Shown: in pieces, positions 1-6,924 of the stretch
How positions within the stretch are numbered: position 1 is the stretch's first letter
Layout of the letters: every line of letters starts with the position of its first letter
From: Desulfobulbus sp.
GTDB taxonomy: Bacteria; Desulfobacterota; Desulfobulbia; Desulfobulbales; Desulfobulbaceae
Assembly (NCBI GenBank): GCA_030602145.1
Contig: JAUWAH010000080.1
Location: forward strand, 1-8,397
DNA: 8,397 nucleotides
Direction: 5' to 3'
The notes under the pieces: model-generated
The model's database searches: none
Seen by the model: the letters and a program-made list of their open reading frames with translations, nothing else
Told to the model about the DNA's origin: nothing
Made by a program: the position numbers and the translations under genes

Positions 1-825
1 CAAATAATAGGGTTGGGGCCAGCGAAGGGCAGCTACTGCTGCCGATTTTTCCGCATCGCTCAGGATCAGGTTGTAGTTTGCGGCCAGGGTGTGCAGGAGA
101 GCTGCGGCTTGGGGTTCAGTGAATGGTTCCAGGGTATTGTGTTTGAAGCTGTTGATGGTGTCGGCCATGTTGTGCTGCTGCACCAAGCTGTCCAGACCGA
201 TCGAGCCAGTGAGCAGCCAGCGTACCGCATCAGTATTGGCAGTATTGCGCAGGTCGTTGCGGAACCAATCAAGAAAACGGCGAACACGCCGCACACCGTT
301 TGCCTGGTCATTTTGAATGAGCTTGAAAAGGAAGATGGGGAGTTCGTCGATATACACCAGGAGCGGGGTGGTCATCCGGCCAAGTCGTTGCAGGATGGGG
401 TCGGCCTCCACGGTCCAATCTTTGGGAGAACGCTCACTCAGGCCGACTCCGACGCTTGATCCCTCAGGTCCTTTGAATTCGACTCTGCTTACACGAGGCA
501 GCTTGTCGGCGATGGAGCCGGCAGCGGATTTGATGGCGCTGGACGTCGGTGCGAGTTCCGCCTCCAGAGCAGTTTTCAGCTTGGCAAGAAGCCTAGGCTC
601 GTCCTCGCAGGCGGCCACGTTGATTTCGACAAACTTCCAACCGTCCTGCCGCAAGGTATCCCGAACACGTCGAGCCAGGGATGTCTTGCCGATGCGCCGG
701 GGGCCGAGCAAGAGCACGTCCTGACGCTGGAGCAATTCCACGAATGACGCAATCTCTTGTTCGCGGCCGAAAAAATTTCTTCCTTCCACCGGTGGCCCGG
801 CAATGTTGCCCATTGTGTTGTACAC
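1..825 (-). CDS. AAA/P-loop ATPase (archaeal ATPase-like, STAND-related), 3' end outside window
   Basis: The frame is open from 825 to the left edge (275 codons), so the C-terminus is missing. The protein carries an N-terminal NFFGREQEI box (residues 17-25) typical of the ATPase_2/archaeal ATPase family. A Walker A motif GPRRIGKTS follows (41-49, catalytic Lys47), then a Walker B strand LLVYIDELP (Asp160-Glu161) and a sensor-like WLLTGSIG segment. These show an ATP-binding molecular switch; the family has been linked loosely to mobile or defence-like functions, but no specific role can be assigned. Start: GTG at 825 has a GGAGG four bases upstream. The ATG four codons later (813) is the alternative, but its spacing to that Shine-Dalgarno is too long. 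The gene lies downstream of the PPDK-like gene on the same strand, separated by 138 bases with its own promoter and operator, so it is probably transcribed independently. Confidence 0.85.
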   Translation of the reverse strand, partial: MYNTMGNIAGPPVEGRNFFGREQEIASFVELLQRQDVLLLGPRRIGKTSLARRVRDTLRQDGWKFVEINVAACEDEPRLLAKLKTALEAELAPTSSAIKSAAGSIADKLPRVSRVEFKGPEGSSVGVGLSERSPKDWTVEADPILQRLGRMTTPLLVYIDELPIFLFKLIQNDQANGVRRVRRFLDWFRNDLRNTANTDAVRWLLTGSIGLDSLVQQHNMADTINSFKHNTLEPFTEPQAAALLHTLAANYNLILSDAEKSAAVAALRWPQPYYL

Positions 826-867
826 GTTCCCTCCCGCTCGGTGACGATTCCACACAAACAAATCTTT

Positions 868-919
868 GCACAAAATTTATTTAGCACAAAAAATTTTTTG
901 TGCAAAGAATTTTTTGTGC
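868..919. promoter_or_regulatory. Nested palindromic operator with four GCACAAAA half-sites
   Basis: GCACAAAA occurs on the plus strand at 868-875 and 884-891, and its reverse complement TTTTGTGC at 896-903 and 912-919. Both inner and outer pairs are centred on 893.5, and each outer site lies exactly 16 bases from its inner partner. The inner pair forms a perfect 20-base palindrome, GCACAAAAAATTTTTTGTGC. There is no loop and no GC-rich stem followed by a T-run, so this is better explained as a protein-binding site than a terminator. It lies only upstream of the ATPase gene, which suggests control, perhaps autoregulation, of that gene. The binding protein is unknown. Confidence 0.6.
878..905 (-). 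promoter_or_regulatory. Candidate promoter of the ATPase gene
   Basis: Read on the minus strand, TTGCAC (905-900) and TAAATA (883-878) are separated by 16 bases. This makes a plausible but imperfect sigma70 promoter (-35 good, -10 weak) about 55 bases upstream of the ATPase start. The whole spacer and part of the -35 box lie inside the perfect palindrome at 884-903, an arrangement suited to repression by a bound dimer. The assignment rests on motif resemblance only. Confidence 0.4.
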
Positions 920-934
920 ATCCGCTAGGTGTGG

Positions 935-951
935 AGAAAACGCGAACCGCG
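935..951 (-). terminator. Weak possible terminator after the PPDK-like gene
   Basis: On the minus strand, 13 bases after the PPDK-like stop codon, CGCG-GTT-CGCG is followed directly by TTTTCT. The stem is only four base pairs and the T-run is short, so termination here would be inefficient. It is reported because no better candidate lies between the two minus-strand genes. Confidence 0.25.
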
Positions 952-963
952 CTAAGGCCGTGC

Positions 964-3900
964 TCATAAAGGCAGAATATGCACCTCTTCCCGCAAGGGG
1001 TAGTTGCCTTCGATCAGCAGGCCGTGGCGGCCGTCGATGGCGATCGGGGCGCCGAAGGGGATGCGGACGCCGTTGATCAGGGCGTATTCCTCGGCCTCGA
1101 AGACCTGCATGTCGCGGCAGCCGACCACGCAGGTTTTCTCCAGCCGGGTGGCCACCACCGAGGCGTGCGAGGTCTGGCCGCCCCGCGAGGTCACCAGACC
1201 GTCGGCCATGGAAATCTCGCGGATGTCCTCGGGCACTGTATCGCGGCGGATGAGGATGAGGTGGGTATCCGGCTCGTCTTGGCGCAGCCGGTTGATGTTC
1301 TCCTCGTTGAACACCGCCTTGCCGCTCATGGCCGACCCGGAGACGCCGATGCCCTTGGCGAGGATCGCCTTGTGGGCCAGATCGGAATCGATGAAGACGT
1401 TCAAGTGCTCCTTCTTCTTGATGGTGATCATGTCCCGGGTCTGGAGGATGTACAACTGCTCCGGCTCCGGCCCCTCGAAGGTGAACTCGATCTCCTGGGG
1501 ATTCCATTCCTTTTCGTAGACCAGATCGCGACTGATGGACAGCAGCCGTTCGTAGACCTTGGGAAAGAGACGTTCCAGGCTCTTGTGCTCGTCGCGGCCG
1601 TCGATCTCGGCCTGCTCCACCGAGATCGGGTAGCTGGTCACCAGGCCGGAAACAATGTCCTCTCCCTGATCGGAGGTGGCGTAATCGCCCCACAGGGCCA
1701 CCCGCCGCACCTTGCGGTAGGGATGGGCGGTGAAAAGCACGCCGCTGCCCGCCTGGCCGCTGAGGTTGCCGAAGACCATGGTCTGGACAATCACCGCCGT
1801 GCCCCAGTCGTCGGAAACCCCCATCAGGTGCCGGTATTCCTGGGCCTTGGGCGTATGCCAGGAGTCGAAGACCATGTCCACTGCACCGACCAGTTGCAGC
1901 CAGGGATCGTCGGGCATGCCGAAGCCGCGGCTGCGGACCGCCTGCTGATAGTCAAGCGCCAACTGTCGCATCTGTTCCGGCGAAAAATCGCGTTTGTAGT
2001 GGACATTGTGCGCCTGCTTGTGGGTGTTCATCAGCTCCTGGAAATCGTCGCGCTCCATACCGTGCGCCATGCCCCAGCTCTGCTGGAAGCGGCGGAAGTT
2101 GTCCCAGGCGAAATAATTGGCCTTGGGATGCAGGGCAACGAACTCCTCCACCATCTCCTCATTGGCGCCGACATTGTGGATGGTGGACATGATCCCGGGC
2201 ATGGAGATGGCCGAACCGGAGCGCACCGACAGGAGAAGCGGCCGCTCCGGCGAACCGAAGGTCCGGCCTGTCAACTGCTCCAGGCCGGTGACCGCGGCCC
2301 GCACCCGCTGCATGTACTCGTCCCGGGCCCGTTCAAATTTGCGAATCGCCCGGTAGCAGCGGAACACCTCGGTGGTGATGATGAAGGCCGGCGGCACCGG
2401 CAGTTTGTCGCGGGCAAGGACAACCAGGTTGAACCCCTTGTTGCCGAGATGGATCAGGTTGTGGGTGCGCAGGTTCTCGGCGTGCAGGCTGGAGATTGCC
2501 TTTTCCGGGTTGTAGGTCATCAGCAGGTCGAGGGTTTTCTCGTCGAGGATGTCTTTCTGCGCCTCCAGGGTGGCTATCACCTTGCCGATGAAGTTGTCTA
2601 GGTGCTGGAGGCCGAAGGTAGTGGAGATCAGGTCGCGGAAGAAGGTTTCCGACAGCCGGAGCACGGTTTCCGGGATGTTCTTTTCGTCCCAGGAGTGGAG
2701 GTACTTGGCCAGCATGTTCTCCCGGCCGATCTGCGGGACAATGATCGACAGGTTATTCTGGTGGATGTTGGTGTAGTAGGCGTAAATAATGTCCTTGACC
2801 CCCTCGGAGAGGCCACGCATGATGTCCAGATGCTGGGTGTAGGAAAAGCGGCGGATGCCGATGGAGGTGGCCAGGAGGCTGATGTAGGTTTCCAGTCTCC
2901 GGCTGGAGATGCCGTCGATTTGCAGGGCGCGGGTGAAGAGCCGCAGACACTTGAGGATACGGATGAAGGTCGCCTGGGTGATGAAACTTAAGTTGACTGT
3001 GGCGAACAGCTTCTCCAGATAGACGTTGGCCAGGGTTTCCAGGCGGAAAGTCAACCCCAGGGCGTCGAATTTGCGCTCGGAATAGCGGCCATAGACCGAG
3101 GGGATATCCACGGCGATGTGCCGCTTGTAGTAGATCTCCTCCTTGGGCTCGAACCGTTCCGGACTGAGGATGACCTTCTGCAAATGCTCCAGCTCGTCGA
3201 GCAACGCCTCCAGGCAGTGGATGGGATCATTGGCCGCCAGCACGTCGAGCAGCCGCGCCAGTTCGGGAAAGCCGGCGTTGATGGCGTGGTGCAACTGGTT
3301 CTGGATCTCGGGCAGGCTGAGGTTGTACTTGAGGTGGAGGAGTTTGTACATCCGCACCAGCAGGGCAAACCGCCGCCGCTCCTCCGGTGCCAGGTCCTGC
3401 TGCCGGTCCAGGAAGTGCTCGCGCTCCTCGTCGGGCCAAGCCAGGATGTCGGCCATGCGGCTGAAACGCAGCTCCCTCTTGATCCGGGCCGCCAGTTCGT
3501 GCTGATCATCGATGAAGGGACCGGAGGTGGTCACCTGGCGGAGCACCTCCTCGGGCAGATAGTCGCGCAGATAGCTGTGATCCAGGGTGATCCAGAAGGT
3601 GAAGATGGCCTCGATGAAGCCGACGATCAGGTTGCTGGACTCCACATGGGCCTGCTTGCGCAGGAAATGAATGAGCACATCCTTGCGCTTGTGGATCTCG
3701 TCGAGTTCGGTGGAGACATCGCGCAGCTCGCCCTCGGCGCCGATCTCGTTGAAGAAGACCGGCATCAGCTTGGTGAACTGCTTGGCCAGGTTGTAGATCG
3801 GCCCGATGGGATGGTTGAGCAGGTCGGTGATGTCGCGCTGGAACAGGTCGGTGTCGCGCACACAGGTGCCGGAGAGCCGCAGGTTGATGATCAGGGCCGA

Positions 3901-5226
3901 GAACAGGGTCGAGCACCACTTGGGTTCCTGGGCGATCAGGTTGAGCCAGACGCGGATATTGGTCAAATGGGCCGGATTGGCAATGGGCTGCCAATCCTCG
4001 TCGACGCCGCGCACATTGGCGTACTGGAAGCCAAACCGCACCGTCTCCCAGAGAAAGGCCTCAACCAGCCGCGAGTTGCCGCGCTTGAAGACCTCGTTGC
4101 CGATCACCTGGATGCACTGCAGCGAGGTGTGCGGGTAGCGGCGGACATTGGCCTTGAGCAGGTGGAAGGTGGTGACGAAGAACTGCTCGATCTCCTCGAA
4201 GCTCTGCTTGCGGATCAACTGCACCAACGAGCGGTTGATCTCGCGCAGGGTCTCCTCGTGGATCAACGACAGGCCGCCGGTCTCCATGATCCGGAAGAGA
4301 AAGAGCAGCTTGCGGTTCTCGACGAAGTGTGCCGACACCTCGTCGGCCGGATCCAGGGCCACCATCTTGGCCGGAATCTCCTTGTACAGCCGGACTAGGT
4401 CCATGTGGTTGGGCAGGGTGAGCAGCACCTCCAGGGCCCCCTGGCCGTCGGCTTCGACATCGATGCCCTCCATGGTCCGCAGGCAGGAGCGGAGGCGGTC
4501 GTGGGAGATGCCCAGCAGCAGGTCCTGGCCATGCCAGTGGCGGCAATAATCGCCGCACTGCCGTTCGAACCAGGGCAATGGGTCCTCCTCGCCCAGCCAG
4601 TACTCGTAGGTGCGCAGCAGGATGGTCTGCACCAACCGGGTCAGGGATTGCAGGTCGAAGGGCTGCGCCGGCTGCTGCGCACGCAGGACGAGCATTTTCT
4701 GCACGATCTTGCGGAAGGGATGATGCCCCTGGACCATGGCCAGCATGGTCTGCGGCTCGCTCCGGTTCAGGTCGTCCAGGCGGGCAAAGAAGTCGGCCAG
4801 GGGTTGTTCGTAGCGGAACAGGGCCGCACCGCCGTCCAGGGAGGCGACCAGCTTGTCGGCATAGGCGAGCATGGACTCCAGAATCCGCTGGATCAACTGT
4901 TCGTTGCGGGCCGACTCCCCGAGGGCGTCGAAAAAAATGTTCATGAACAGGGTGAAGGCCTCCGGCCCCCGGTCATGATCGCGGTAATGGCCGCTGTTCT
5001 TGAGGACAAAGGCCCGCAGTTCGGGGATGATCAGCTTCCAGTTGTGGTAGGGATGGCTGATCTCGTAGAGCAGGCCGTCGAGCTTGCCCAGGATGCCCTG
5101 GAAGCGGCAGACCACATCGCGCAGGAGGTCGTAGGCCGGGTCGATGACCACCGGCGCGGCGGTTTCCAGGAGATTGGCCTTGAGGGCGTCGGAGGCCAGG
5201 GGCAGCGGGCAGGGATCGGTGGACAT
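964..5226 (-). CDS. PPDK-like phosphotransferase: long unknown N-terminus + ATP-grasp + phosphohistidine domain, no PEP-binding barrel
   Basis: The product is 1420 residues, starting at ATG 5226 with GAGG five bases upstream; an in-frame ATG at 5259 has no such site. The C-terminal third aligns segment by segment with the N-terminal and central domains of pyruvate phosphate dikinase. These include LGNKGFNL (Lys930) and KLPVPPAFIITTE, SVRSGSAISMPGIMSTI (Arg1002), DDWGTAVIVQTMVFGN, DQGEDIVSG (near 1190), and IEFTF...LYILQTRD closing the ATP-grasp. The swivelling phosphohistidine domain follows, with GGQTSHASVVA and catalytic His1354. The protein ends about 66 residues after this histidine, so the C-terminal PEP/pyruvate TIM barrel of PPDK and PEP synthase is absent. 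Residues 1 to about 915 look mostly helical and soluble, with no signal peptide; I do not recognise them. Inference: ATP autophosphorylates His1354 and the phosphate passes to an acceptor held by the N-terminal region or a partner, as in dikinase relatives such as rifampicin phosphotransferase and glucan water dikinase. Calling it PEP synthase or PPDK would overstate the evidence. Confidence 0.88.
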   Translation of the reverse strand: MSTDPCPLPLASDALKANLLETAAPVVIDPAYDLLRDVVCRFQGILGKLDGLLYEISHPYHNWKLIIPELRAFVLKNSGHYRDHDRGPEAFTLFMNIFFDALGESARNEQLIQRILESMLAYADKLVASLDGGAALFRYEQPLADFFARLDDLNRSEPQTMLAMVQGHHPFRKIVQKMLVLRAQQPAQPFDLQSLTRLVQTILLRTYEYWLGEEDPLPWFERQCGDYCRHWHGQDLLLGISHDRLRSCLRTMEGIDVEADGQGALEVLLTLPNHMDLVRLYKEIPAKMVALDPADEVSAHFVENRKLLFLFRIMETGGLSLIHEETLREINRSLVQLIRKQSFEEIEQFFVTTFHLLKANVRRYPHTSLQCIQVIGNEVFKRGNSRLVEAFLWETVRFGFQYANVRGVDEDWQPIANPAHLTNIRVWLNLIAQEPKWCSTLFSALIINLRLSGTCVRDTDLFQRDITDLLNHPIGPIYNLAKQFTKLMPVFFNEIGAEGELRDVSTELDEIHKRKDVLIHFLRKQAHVESSNLIVGFIEAIFTFWITLDHSYLRDYLPEEVLRQVTTSGPFIDDQHELAARIKRELRFSRMADILAWPDEEREHFLDRQQDLAPEERRRFALLVRMYKLLHLKYNLSLPEIQNQLHHAINAGFPELARLLDVLAANDPIHCLEALLDELEHLQKVILSPERFEPKEEIYYKRHIAVDIPSVYGRYSERKFDALGLTFRLETLANVYLEKLFATVNLSFITQATFIRILKCLRLFTRALQIDGISSRRLETYISLLATSIGIRRFSYTQHLDIMRGLSEGVKDIIYAYYTNIHQNNLSIIVPQIGRENMLAKYLHSWDEKNIPETVLRLSETFFRDLISTTFGLQHLDNFIGKVIATLEAQKDILDEKTLDLLMTYNPEKAISSLHAENLRTHNLIHLGNKGFNLVVLARDKLPVPPAFIITTEVFRCYRAIRKFERARDEYMQRVRAAVTGLEQLTGRTFGSPERPLLLSVRSGSAISMPGIMSTIHNVGANEEMVEEFVALHPKANYFAWDNFRRFQQSWGMAHGMERDDFQELMNTHKQAHNVHYKRDFSPEQMRQLALDYQQAVRSRGFGMPDDPWLQLVGAVDMVFDSWHTPKAQEYRHLMGVSDDWGTAVIVQTMVFGNLSGQAGSGVLFTAHPYRKVRRVALWGDYATSDQGEDIVSGLVTSYPISVEQAEIDGRDEHKSLERLFPKVYERLLSISRDLVYEKEWNPQEIEFTFEGPEPEQLYILQTRDMITIKKKEHLNVFIDSDLAHKAILAKGIGVSGSAMSGKAVFNEENINRLRQDEPDTHLILIRRDTVPEDIREISMADGLVTSRGGQTSHASVVATRLEKTCVVGCRDMQVFEAEEYALINGVRIPFGAPIAIDGRHGLLIEGNYPLREEVHILPL

Positions 5227-5273
5227 GGGCACCTCGTGACAAACGGGGACGACAAGCAAATGATATCGTTTGT

Positions 5274-5302
5274 ATTGTATAGGCGAATGGAGGGAAAGTC
5301 AG
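5274..5302 (-). promoter_or_regulatory. Candidate sigma70 promoter for the PPDK-like gene
   Basis: On the minus strand, CTGACT (5302-5297) and TACAAT (5279-5274) are separated by 17 bases. The -10 matches the consensus at five of six positions and the -35 at four of six. Transcription would begin near 5267, giving a leader of about 40 bases before the Shine-Dalgarno and ATG at 5226. Confidence 0.5.
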
Positions 5303-5349
5303 CAGGAGATTTCGCAAGACCGGGCCTCCGCCCAACTCCAAGTTCTTCC

Positions 5350-5378
5350 TTGGAAATTCGGCGTCGTCCTGCTAATAT
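5350..5378 (+). promoter_or_regulatory. Candidate sigma70 promoter for the DUF486-deaminase operon
   Basis: TTGGAA (5350-5355) and TAATAT (5373-5378) are separated by exactly 17 bases. Transcription would start near 5385 and run into the DUF486 gene after a leader of about 90 bases. The promoter diverges from that of the PPDK-like gene, with the two -35 boxes about 50 bases apart, so a shared regulator is possible. No operator was recognised between them. Confidence 0.5.
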
Positions 5379-5477
5379 TGAGCACGATTCCCCATGAGGA
5401 TCGACTATTGCCGCCTGCCGGCACCAACAAACCCGTCCCCGCAACGAACAAGGCCCCTTACCCCCCATCGCTCCCCT

Positions 5478-5834
5478 ATGAACCGCTACACCCTGACCAT
5501 CCTCCTGCTCACCTGCAGCAACGTTTTCATGACCTTCGCCTGGTACGGCCACCTGAAGAGCATGCCGCACAAACCCTGGATCATCGCCGCCCTGATCAGT
5601 TGGGGCATCGCCCTGATCGAGTACCTCTTCCAGGTGCCAGCCAACCGCATCGGCCATAACGTCATGTCGGTGGGCCAGTTGAAGATCCTCCAGGAGGTGA
5701 TCACTCTGTCCATCTTCGTGCCCTTCTCCCTCTTCTATCTCAAGGAGAAGCTGACCCTGGACTACCTCTGGGCCGGGCTCTGCCTGTTGGGGGCGGTCTT
5801 TTTCATCTTCCGCAGCAAACTGACGGGGGCCTGA
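5478..5834 (+). CDS. DUF486 family small membrane protein (DMT-like)
   Basis: The 118-residue product matches the DUF486 family along its length: NVFMTFAWYGHLK (15-27), WGIALIEYLFQVPANRIGH (42-60), QLKILQEVITL (67-77), FSLFYLKE (83-90) and a closing LCLLGAVFFIF. Four hydrophobic helices are visible (about 5-23, 34-51, 73-90 and 93-112), the layout of a half-size drug/metabolite-transporter-like inner membrane protein. The substrate is unknown. ATG 5478 is preferred because family members begin just before the first helix; an in-frame ATG at 5394 would add 28 proline-rich residues with no family match. Neither start has a convincing Shine-Dalgarno. The deaminase gene begins 23 bases after the stop on the same strand, suggesting co-transcription. 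Confidence 0.88.
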   Translation: MNRYTLTILLLTCSNVFMTFAWYGHLKSMPHKPWIIAALISWGIALIEYLFQVPANRIGHNVMSVGQLKILQEVITLSIFVPFSLFYLKEKLTLDYLWAGLCLLGAVFFIFRSKLTGA

Positions 5835-5857
5835 CCCCCACCACCCCGGAGCACCCC

Positions 5858-6463
5858 ATGGACCCGACCACCCTGCCCCTGCGTTTCATCCTCGACCTCC
5901 CGGACTGGGTGGCCGACGAGTGGCTACGCCTCCCCGAACACCTTCCCGACCTGGAGGCGCGGATGGCCGTCGTCCTCCGTCTGGCCCGCCTCAACACCGA
6001 GCACCAGAGCGGCGGCCCCTTTGCGGCCGGGGTCTTCGAACGCGACTCCGGCCGGGTGGTCAGCCTGGGCGTCAACCGGGTGGTGCCGCGCTCCTGCTCC
6101 TCGGCCCATGCCGAAATCATGGCCCTGTCGCTGGCCCAGCAGCGACTCGGCGTGTATGACCTGGGTGGGCCGGGCATGGCCGCGCATCAACTGGTGGTCA
6201 ACTGGAGCCCCTGCGCCATGTGCTTCGGGGCGGTGCTCTGGTCGGGCATCCGCTCGCTGGTGATCGCCGGCGCCGATGCCGAAATGATGGCCATCACCGG
6301 GTTTGACGAAGGGCCGATGCCCGCCGACTGGCGGGGTGAATTGGCGCAGCGGGACATCGAACTGATCGAAGGGGTGATGCGGGAGGAGGCGCTGGCAGAT
6401 TTTCGACTGTTCGCAGCGACCAACCCGGAGGTGTATAATGGGCGGCAGGGGGATAACAGATAA
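5858..6463 (+). CDS. Zinc-dependent nucleoside/cytidine-type deaminase (CDA superfamily)
   Basis: The product is 201 residues with the two zinc signatures of the cytidine/deoxycytidylate deaminase superfamily: HAE at 84-86 (zinc ligand His84, proton shuttle Glu86) and PCAMC at 118-122 (zinc ligands Cys119 and Cys122). The GGPFAAGVF segment (52-60) and SPCAMCFGAVLWSGI resemble guanine deaminase and related nucleoside deaminases (GuaD/TadA-like) more than CDA proper, so a free purine or pyrimidine base or nucleoside is the likely substrate; which one cannot be told. It is presumably a soluble cytoplasmic enzyme. Start ATG 5858 has GGAG six bases upstream. The stop codon TAA lies within a REP-like inverted repeat beginning at 6462, and the last dozen residues (EVYNGRQGDNR) look unlike a conserved terminus, so the native C-terminus may have been altered by insertion. 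Confidence 0.88.
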   Translation: MDPTTLPLRFILDLPDWVADEWLRLPEHLPDLEARMAVVLRLARLNTEHQSGGPFAAGVFERDSGRVVSLGVNRVVPRSCSSAHAEIMALSLAQQRLGVYDLGGPGMAAHQLVVNWSPCAMCFGAVLWSGIRSLVIAGADAEMMAITGFDEGPMPADWRGELAQRDIELIEGVMREEALADFRLFAATNPEVYNGRQGDNR

Positions 6464-6528
6464 ATTTGTCCCTTTTAGGTCCTACACTGGAGTTTGGAGT
6501 TTCATTCCGCCAGCCTGGGACAGATTTC
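6462..6528. repeat. REP-like inverted repeat at the deaminase 3' end
   Basis: AAATTTGTCCC (6462-6472) and GGGACAGATTT (6518-6528) are inverted repeats with one mismatch in 11 bases, separated by 45 bases. From memory, short sequences of the type GGGACAGATTTAT commonly lie beside RAYT/IS200-like transposases in deltaproteobacterial genomes, so this may be a REP unit or the ends of a decayed element. It differs in sequence from the TATGGTGTCCCCGGAAT repeats further right. Confidence 0.5.
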
Positions 6529-6574
6529 CAGAACCGACGGAAGCAGAAAAAGTTAAAAAAGCTGTTGACATAAC

Positions 6575-6625
6575 AAAAAAAGCGCGGCCTCCAGAAGAGA
6601 AAAACTTCTCTCTTCTGGAGACCGC
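6575..6625 (-). terminator. Strong intrinsic terminator on the minus strand with no adjacent minus-strand gene
   Basis: Positions 6584-6600 pair with 6609-6625 (16 of 17 positions, one C·A mismatch at 6588/6621), with an 8-base loop at 6601-6608. The core is CTCCAGAAGAGA against TCTCTTCTGGAG. Read on the minus strand, the stem is followed after two bases by seven consecutive Ts (6581-6575), the form of a Rho-independent terminator. The plus-strand side has no T-run, so it should not terminate the deaminase transcript efficiently. Nothing is coded on the minus strand immediately to its right; the nearest minus-strand gene ends at 8301. Confidence 0.75.
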
Positions 6626-6641
6626 CATGGGCAACAAGGGA

Positions 6642-6661
6642 TATGGCAGTATCCCCGGAAC
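6642..6661 (+). repeat. Degenerate REP-like motif abutting the RAYT remnant
   Basis: TATGGCAGTATCCCCGGAAC resembles TATGGTGTCCCCGGAATAC found after the intact transposase, with a few extra bases in the middle. It stops exactly where similarity to the transposase 3' end begins (6662), so it marks a likely deletion or recombination junction. Confidence 0.4.
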
Positions 6662-6802
6662 CCATCGAAGAACTTGACCTTCTGCATCGCCATGAACGCA
6701 CCTGTCGCACCATGGGTGACGATAGCTTTGTCGCGGCACTGGAACACACGCTGGGGCGGGTATTACAGCCACAAAAAACCTGGAACCAAGAAGACAAGAA
6801 AA
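6662..6802 (+). pseudogene. 3' remnant of a RAYT (REP-associated tyrosine transposase)
   Basis: This stretch matches the last ~46 codons of the intact transposase (8055-8194). It encodes IEELDLLHRHERT and GDDSFVAALEHTLGRVLQPQ, and the similarity continues to about 6831. By hand alignment there are about nine substitutions and one single-base insertion over roughly 170 bases. The insertion, in the A-run at 6771-6776, shifts the frame, and the equivalent of the stop codon has changed from TAA to AAA. The N-terminal and catalytic parts are absent, so it is inactive. An open frame can be read here from ATG 6643, but its start lies in the REP-like motif and it runs into repeats, so it is not counted as a gene. 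Confidence 0.85.
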
Positions 6803-6812
6803 GTGCGTTAGG

Positions 6813-6853
6813 TATGGTGTCCCTGGAATACCCCTGGAATACCTTTGGAATAC
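6813..6853 (+). repeat. REP-like motif with three tandem 11-bp units after the RAYT remnant
   Basis: TATGGTGTCCCTGGAATAC (6813-6831) is followed by repeats of its 3' core. The 11-base unit CCCTGGAATAC occurs at 6821-6831 and 6832-6842, and CTTTGGAATAC at 6843-6853. It is the counterpart of the array following the intact transposase at 8205-8256, with different unit spacing. Confidence 0.75.
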
Positions 6854-6924
6854 CTTCTGATCAAGACGTTAGCTACCGATCGACACTCTTAGAAATCGTT
6901 CCAAAATGAAGGAGGCAAGGAACT

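Noticed and set aside
868..919. The AT-rich nested palindrome as a Rho-independent terminator for the PPDK-like gene.
   Set aside because: The central palindrome has no loop and its stem is mostly A·T; the symmetry of four identical half-sites around the ATPase promoter fits an operator better.
979..5397. Long, nearly continuous plus-strand open frames opposite the PPDK-like gene (979-2601, 2602-2991, 3118-4398, 4405-5397).
   Set aside because: They are codon-aligned antisense frames of a GC-rich gene; stops there need TTA, CTA or TCA sense codons, which are rare in this composition. The sense strand has clear PPDK motifs and a Shine-Dalgarno, while the antisense translations resemble no protein family.
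6565..6593. TTGACA at 6565-6570 as a promoter -35 box.
   Set aside because: At 16-18 bases downstream there is only the GC-rich terminator stem, with no -10 sequence.
6438..6677. Plus-strand open frame of 79 codons crossing the REP-like repeat and the terminator hairpin.
   Set aside because: It starts inside the deaminase gene and reads through an inverted repeat and a hairpin stem. There is no ribosome binding site and no recognisable domain.
6643..6909. Plus-strand open frame of 88 codons containing the transposase-like C-terminus.
   Set aside because: The start lies in a REP-like motif, the middle is a truncated, frameshifted transposase tail and the end is tandem repeats, so it is described as a pseudogene.
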